This document shows, piece after piece, positions 58,353-64,000 of a stretch of DNA of 64,000 nt. The notes below the pieces were generated by a model, which worked only from the letters and a program-made list of their open reading frames with translations, had not been told where the DNA came from and ran no database searches. The stretch comes from Coriaria nepalensis. Lineage: Eukaryota; Streptophyta; Magnoliopsida; Cucurbitales; Coriariaceae. The DNA is taken from assembly GCA_027186245.1 (NCBI GenBank), contig CP114489.1:2673501-2737500 (forward strand). The letters run 5' to 3'. Numbering within the stretch: position 1 is the first letter of the stretch; every line of letters starts with the position of its first letter. Made by a program: the position numbers and the translations under genes.

Positions 58353-59849
58353 TTCTTATTAGGAGACTATATTTCTTCCCTGTCAAAATAAACCCAAAAC
58401 TACAAGTGAACAAAAACCACAGTTATAGGAAAAAAAATTTATTGTTTATGTCTACTAGGATAGTTCATTTATATCATAAGAATTTAAAACTGTGCTTTTC
58501 CAGGACTTCCAAGTTTAATTCATTTGAAAGTAATCAGAAATCAAAGATTTTGGCAGATTAAAAAGCTTTTCTTACAGTCAAAGGCAAGTGTCCATCTAAC
58601 ATCTTATAAACAACTTCTTCCCTAATGCCACCTAAACAATTTAGAGGGAAAATAAAAAATAAAAAATTGAGCATTGGTTCCAGAGTTTCTGGGAAATTCA
58701 AAACCGATGCCAAGAACTAGTTCAAATTAGATCCCTAAACATTTCTGTGCATCACTTCAAAGTTTCCTTTCACATCTATTACACTCTGTAGGAGAATATA
58801 ACAGTCATAATACTCCAGAAAATACATTAACAGAGAGCAGCAAACTCTACGCCTTTTCCATGGCCGTAGGAAGTCAAAGTTCAAGCACAAAGACCAGATC
58901 AACTTAAACAGATGCTTCCATTAAGAAAACAGAGTAAGAGCGATTCCAAAGCAACAGTTACCGACAACAGACGAAGCAAGGAAAAGGTCAACGCAAGGAA
59001 CATTAAGATCAGACCAGAATCAGCAGGTTTAGAGAAACAGTTCAAATTCACAGAGGGCATACCCAGTTCGACCAAGGATTAAACAATGCAAAGCTTAAAG
59101 CTTTGAAGATGAAGAAAAGCTTACCTGGTAGAAACGCGTGATTTAGCAGAGAGAAGAGGGAGAGAAACAAAGGGATCTCAGCTTCGCTAGTTAGGCACTT
59201 CGCTTGTGATTTGGGTCTTTTTATCTATTTATTTATTTTTCAAAAATCATTTTTTTATATATCAATAATTAATTAATTAATTAATTAACAGGAAAATGGG
59301 TTTGCCCAAGAAAATGGAAAGAGAAGAGAAAATGGATATTTGCATGTTAATGTTTGAATATTAATTTGCATGTTTTTAGAAGAGAAATACAAAGAGTTCA
59401 TTTTTTGGATATTAAACTTTCAATATTAATAATAATTTTAAAGTTAAAAGAAAATTAATCGAGTATTATAATTAATATATTTTAGACTAATTATGAAATT
59501 GTATGAAATTTTTTATTATTAATAATTAGTATATTTTAAATGTTAAATAATAAGGAGATAAATTTTAAATTAAATAATAATTATTTATATTACCTATTTA
59601 ATTAATCAATCAATTAATATATATATATATAATTATTATTTATTAATTCATCTAATTTTATCTTAATTTTATTTAAAATTCATTTCTTTATTATTACTCA
59701 TTTCAAAATAATTTAGATATTTTTAGGAGTGACAATATATATATATTAAGAATTTTTCTAGAAGAATAAAAAAATAAAAATTCTCCATGCTCTGCCTTCC
59801 ACTTACTAAAACGTTCAGGAAAACAGAGTGAAGAAGAACCGGAGAGACG
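58353..59849. other. KH-gene leader intron and divergent promoter region
   Basis: On the minus strand a donor (ctaccag|gtaagc) near 59134 and an acceptor close to the ATG at 58352 imply a leader intron of about 750 bases. From 59220 to 59790 the DNA is extremely AT-rich, with TTAA and TA runs, between the KH gene and the plus-strand methyltransferase copy. Confidence 0.5.
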
Positions 59850-61672
59850 ATGCTAAACTTAAACCCATTCAGTTCAATCAAACTCCATACTATCACAGAT
59901 CGCTGTAATTCTTCTGAAGCTCAAATTCCGAAATTCAATCCGAATATCGATGCTCAACGGGAAGATGCTAGCTTTGAAGAAGCACCAAACGTAACCCACA
60001 TGAAGTCGCTTCAACTTCCGAGCTTGTTTTGCCGCGGCAATGGGTCGTGCTCGTGTGGAAGAAGCCGCTTCTTTCAGTCATCATCGGCATCCATGGCTTC
60101 TCTGATTCCAATCTGCCCCTCTTATGCTTTCGCTTCAGATTCACGCTACACTGCACGTTACTTATCTTTCCCCTCTCTAAATCTCCTAAAAGATATTCCT
60201 CGTGTAAAACTGACTCTATTTATTTATTAAATGTATATAATCGAATTTCTGTAACAATGCGGCTCGAATCTCAAGTTTGAGTAACTTTGAAGGAAGAATT
60301 TTAAGCAGGGGAATGGTTTTTCCTCTGTAATTCAAACAGCTAACATATCTAGTCGTAGAGTTTGCTAGCACATACCTCATTCCCTCATAAAACGATTGAA
60401 TTTATCCCATTTCCTGAAATTATGTCTGGTTTGCTTTTTTGCTTCAAATTGATGAAATTTCATTGTCCGTTTCACCCATTTCTTATGAGCTTACTTTGAT
60501 AAATTTATATGGACATTCTTAACATGTGACATGATAGTGATAGCTTCACTTTTCTATTCATTATGACAAGATGTTATGCCTTTTTCCTAACAAATTTAAG
60601 ATTCGAGGAGTAGAGTCTTAGATCTTTTGCTTACACCTCCAAGCTGGCTCTGACTTCTAATAAGTACATAAGCCGAAATCTCGCAGCATTGCCGCCTGTT
60701 GAGCTAGCTTGGTTTTAGACCATTAGATTGAATCGTTTTTATACGGGCTGTGCTTAACAAGGTTCATCGTCCAAGACCGGCTTGGTACGAGGAGTTCTAT
60801 GCATCGGTTTTGGATTCAAGCATGGACACTTATGAAGCAGAAGTTGCAAAATACAGGTCCCAAATCTTTGCCAATTTGAGGGGAGGTGTTAGAGATTGGT
60901 ATCGGCATAGGCCCTAACATCAAATACTATGGTGGGTCTCCTGATGTTCAACTTTATGTGGGTGGACCCAAACGAGAAGAGGGAAAAATATGCTCAAACG
61001 GCCGCAATTGCAGCTCGCTTGCCACCTCAAAACTTCGAATTCAGACAATCAGTATCTATTAGATTAAAATTTTTACTTGCAAGATGAAATGAAAAGCTAA
61101 AATCTCTAGATTTAGACTTCTTTTTATCCAGGCCGAGGAAGCTATACCAATGAAAGATGCGTCTGTTGATGCTGTTGTAGGAACACTTGTACTGTATTCT
61201 GTTAAAGATGTCAGTAAGTGGGTATTATCAAGATAATATTATCAGGTTTCCATACAAATTCATAGTAAGCGGATAAAACTCTGTGGTCTCCTTCCAGTAA
61301 TATGATAAACCGTCCGGGTTTTTCAGAGGTGAAGAGAGTTTTGAGACCTGGAGGGTTTTACCTATTTGTGGAACATGTTGCAGCAAAAGGTAACTAAGTA
61401 AGCAATTTAACTTCGTTGATACATATGAATGGAAAATGATCACTTTCTTGGATATGCTATTGCATTAGAATTGTGGATGGAACGAGCCTCAGATTGACCC
61501 AGAATGTTCTAGATCCATTGCAGCAGATATAGTTGCGGATGAATGCCATGTAACCCGGGAATCGGGCATGGATATAACTCAAGCTGGGTTTTCAAGTGTT
61601 GATATGGGAATGGGCTTCTTGTATAATGCATTTTTCACTAATCCACAAGCGTATGGAACAGCCTCCAGGTGA
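59850..61672 (+). pseudogene. UbiE/COQ5-type SAM methyltransferase (At1g69526-like), frame-broken
   Basis: An N-terminal exon starts MLNLNPFSSIKLHTITDRCN and runs to about 60165, with a Cys/Ser-rich plastid-like leader. A second block near 60750-61050 encodes VLNKVHRPRPAWYEEFYASV, then VLEIGIGIGPNIKYYGGSPD, the SAM-binding motif I, and after a shift VDPNEKREKYAQTAAIAARL. Later blocks: PMKDASVDAVVGTLVLYSV (about 61149-61205), EVKRVLRPGGFYLFVEHVAA, and a last exon with AGFSSVDMGMGFLYNAFF ending at TGA 61670-61672. Frame shifts occur near 60887, 60953 and 61530. Probably a pseudogene, though indel errors in the assembly are possible. The natural substrate is unknown. Confidence 0.75.
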
Positions 61673-64000
61673 CAATGAGAAATGAAATTAAAAAGCCTTT
61701 TCTTCTCCAAAATTATGTACAGATTCAATACGTAACAACATGACATTTCAATAGAAATAAAATAATATTCAAATATTTACATGGGCCTGTACTTTGGGTT
61801 TTGGATCTTTTAGTTACAGTCCGGCCTTTTGGGTTTCTGGGCCATAAGAAACAAGCCCAGTAACCAGAGTAAGGTCTTCTCTTTCTCAAGTCGAAAATTG
61901 CATGGCTGCTTGATCGTATAGGACCATGGGCATGAGAAGATCAGACATAGAAGCCTTCAAAGGAGACAAAATAAAGAGAAGCAAAATATGCTTTGCAAGT
62001 GGGTACTGCCTTAAAATCTTATTGGATTTGTTTTGAGCTTCTTTTGCAAATAGTACCACTGTCCCCACAAAATTCTCTTTGATCACTTATTTTTCTCGTT
62101 GAATGAGCGATATAGGAAAGAGTCTAATCAAATGGTAGATCAACTGGTAGAACGGGTGACTCCCAAGAGGAGCGTTTATCAATTTTTTTTTTTTTTAAGT
62201 ATAGAAAAGAATGCGGGAAGAGGAGTCGTTTTCAGGGCATTGTCAGCTCCTGCACATGCCGGCATGTGAATTCAACATCAAGATTTGTTCCTTTCTTTTG
62301 CACTTGCAGCCATAAAACGATATGTCACACTTTGTAATACTCTTTTCGTACTGAGAAGTTGCATCAAGTAAATCAAAGCAACTATCAAGCCAGAAGCCAA
62401 TTTGATCACGGCCTACAACTTGTGTATTCATCTATGATGTGAACTTTACTCAACCATCACCAATTTATTTCTCCTCTAGCCATGAAAAAGAAATGGATCA
62501 TAATTCTTTTTAGGTAGGAGGAGTGAGAAGGGGACCATATATATACATATCTTTATTTGGGGGGTGTACCACCCACGTTGATGTGGTTAATTTGTCTGAG
62601 AAACCCTAGACAAAGTCACGTTGTACGCTTGCAACATGGGAAACTAGTTGGATGCTTGCTTCATGGTGAAGATGATGTCTTTAATCTTTGTTATCATTAG
62701 CATGCTTAGGAAAACTGATGGGTGCTTACCAAGTGGAATGATGCTTGATCAGTTCAAGAATTCTCATACCCACTAATCACTCATTATCTTATATCTATAC
62801 GCATGTTCTAAAGCTTCACATTAATTTTTCTATCAATTTGCTGCATTGCTATGAAAACAGTACATCTATTACATTTTCTGCATGTGGCGGATGGAAGAGC
62901 TAGCTCGAGTAGTATCTATCACAGATATAAGATTAGTGACATGCATCCTTATCAGAAAAAGACACGTACGTGCATGAATATTAAGTTGTAAGACAAAAAA
63001 TAAGTAAAAAGTCATATAACCAGAATTAACAAAATGAATGATATAGACATGTATCTAAATTATCAAGACAACTAATAAAATTACGAATGATATATTTAAA
63101 TCAAAGATAATAGGAGATAAATATGTGAATGAGATCACTTAGCTACTTGGAATGGTTGATAGTAACCATAGGCCTTCGCGATCGATACATGTAACATTAA
63201 CCATAGCTTGCACTACGGATCATATGCATCGGTTGGGTTGGTTCCGACCCGTATCTGAAAATATTGACGATTCGAAAAACATTGAGTCGGATATAATTAG
63301 GTATCCATTTAAAAATAGTAATAAATAAAATTCATTTCAATCAAAATAGCTCAAAATAATTAGTTTTGCGCTATAACGGAATTGAACTCAACGCCGACAT
63401 AGTTAAGAACCCTTAGATCGAGCCCAAGAGGACGTAGTTAAAACCCACACTTTTTACGATTAAGCCAAAATGACTTTGATTTTTCAAATTTGTAATATTA
63501 ACTAATAACATGTTTAAGCAAATGCTCAAATCTAAAAGGAAGAAAAATATTAAATCGTTACACATCAAATTAGATAAACGAATGAAATATTTAAAATCTA
63601 AAAAATTGAGAAATATATGACCATATCCAATCCAATCCAATAGGTCAAATATCGGGCGGATCGTAATTTTCCACACATCCCTAACTTTGACATTATCGAG
63701 AAGCCCTTCAACAGCCGACCATCAATTTGAAAGACAATGTCCCAAGTGACCATAAGAAGGATATAAGACAAGGATCCTTGCCAAATTTGAAAGACAATGT
63801 CCAAAGTGACCATAAGAAGGATATAAAACAAGGATCCTTGCCATTATTTTGATAGTACGTACCTCTTTGACATATGTATAAATGGACAAACTGAACATGT
63901 CTCCGTCGATTTAAGTGAGATTTTACTTTGCTTTTTTCTTCATTTTCTTTGGGTATTTTAATTTATGGACGTGACAAGATTCGCTAGCTTTTTCTTTATG
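61673..64000. other. Gene-free right end
   Basis: No coding exon recognised. A cluster of GGGCC/GGGTT motifs lies at 61784-61862, just after the methyltransferase copy. A 60-base tandem duplication is at 63721-63840. Segments near 63225-63300 and 63640-63660 (ggttgggttggttccgaccc and ggtcaaatatcgggcgga) look repetitive, but no family was identified. Confidence 0.4.
63721..63840. repeat. 60-base tandem duplication
   Basis: Two 60-base units (63721-63780, 63781-63840) differ at only a few positions; both contain aatttgaaagacaatgtc, agtgaccataagaaggatat and caaggatccttgcc. High identity indicates a recent duplication. Confidence 0.85.

Noticed and set aside
1..64000. CRISPR arrays, operons, phage or bacterial features
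   Set aside because: The DNA is clearly plant nuclear; repeats seen are microsatellites, short tandem duplications and retroelement pieces.

Overview
The window is nuclear DNA of a eudicot plant. Genes are split by short GT-AG introns, intergenic DNA is very AT-rich, retrotransposon debris is common, and every recognisable protein is plant-type (NAC factor, CASP-like protein, CYP704B, xyloglucan xylosyltransferase, Rubisco LSMT, NDH lumen subunit). I cannot name the species. From memory, gene content and order resemble two Arabidopsis chromosome 1 blocks merged together: roughly At1g69400-At1g69526 (BUB3.3, PAT22, At1g69430, p24, NAP, CYP704B1, endosulfine, methyltransferase) and At1g14030-At1g14170 (LSMT, UCP3, PNSL2, CASP-like, KH protein).

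Layout. 1-724: 3' end of a BUB3-type WD40 gene (+). 1466-3591: a LINE remnant next to a deleted gypsy-type LTR element (-). 3928-6442: DHHC S-acyltransferase without its first exon and with a broken frame (+). 7187-8209: intact six-helix membrane protein (+). 9043-10236: UXT/prefoldin-like (+). 10588-12684: DUF3110-like plastid protein (-) with an LTR fragment in an intron. 13401-14669: proteasome RPN6 (-). 16433-17809: XXT5-like pseudogene (+). 18645-19728: p24 cargo receptor (-). 20249-21053: LSMT pseudogene with a SINE-like insertion (-). 21100-27300: gene-poor, with a probable solo LTR at 25298-26524. 27385-28812: plastid-type beta-propeller protein (+). 30283-31624: UCP3 pseudogene (-). 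32149-40102: 21-exon RSA1/CCAR1-like gene (-). 40103-44993: AT-rich, with an imperfect foldback. 44994-46046: NAP-type NAC gene (+). 46995-48965: CYP704B1 pseudogene (+). 49150-50490: LINE reverse-transcriptase remnant (+). 50770-51302: PNSL2 pseudogene (+). 51650-52352: CASP-like (-). 53920-54987: endosulfine/ARPP19 (+). 55844-58352: four-KH RNA-binding protein (-). 59850-61672: UbiE-type methyltransferase with a broken frame (+). 61673-64000: no gene seen.

The main pattern is alternation of cleanly intact genes (all exons keep phase) with recently broken ones (PAT22, XXT5, LSMT, UCP3, CYP704B1, PNSL2, methyltransferase). The broken copies are still easy to recognise, so decay looks young. 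A copy losing genes after a genome duplication would explain this, with functional copies elsewhere. Some single-base breaks could instead be assembly errors, but exon loss, an in-frame stop and repeat insertions argue that most is real. I found no CRISPR, operon or clearly new multi-gene system.
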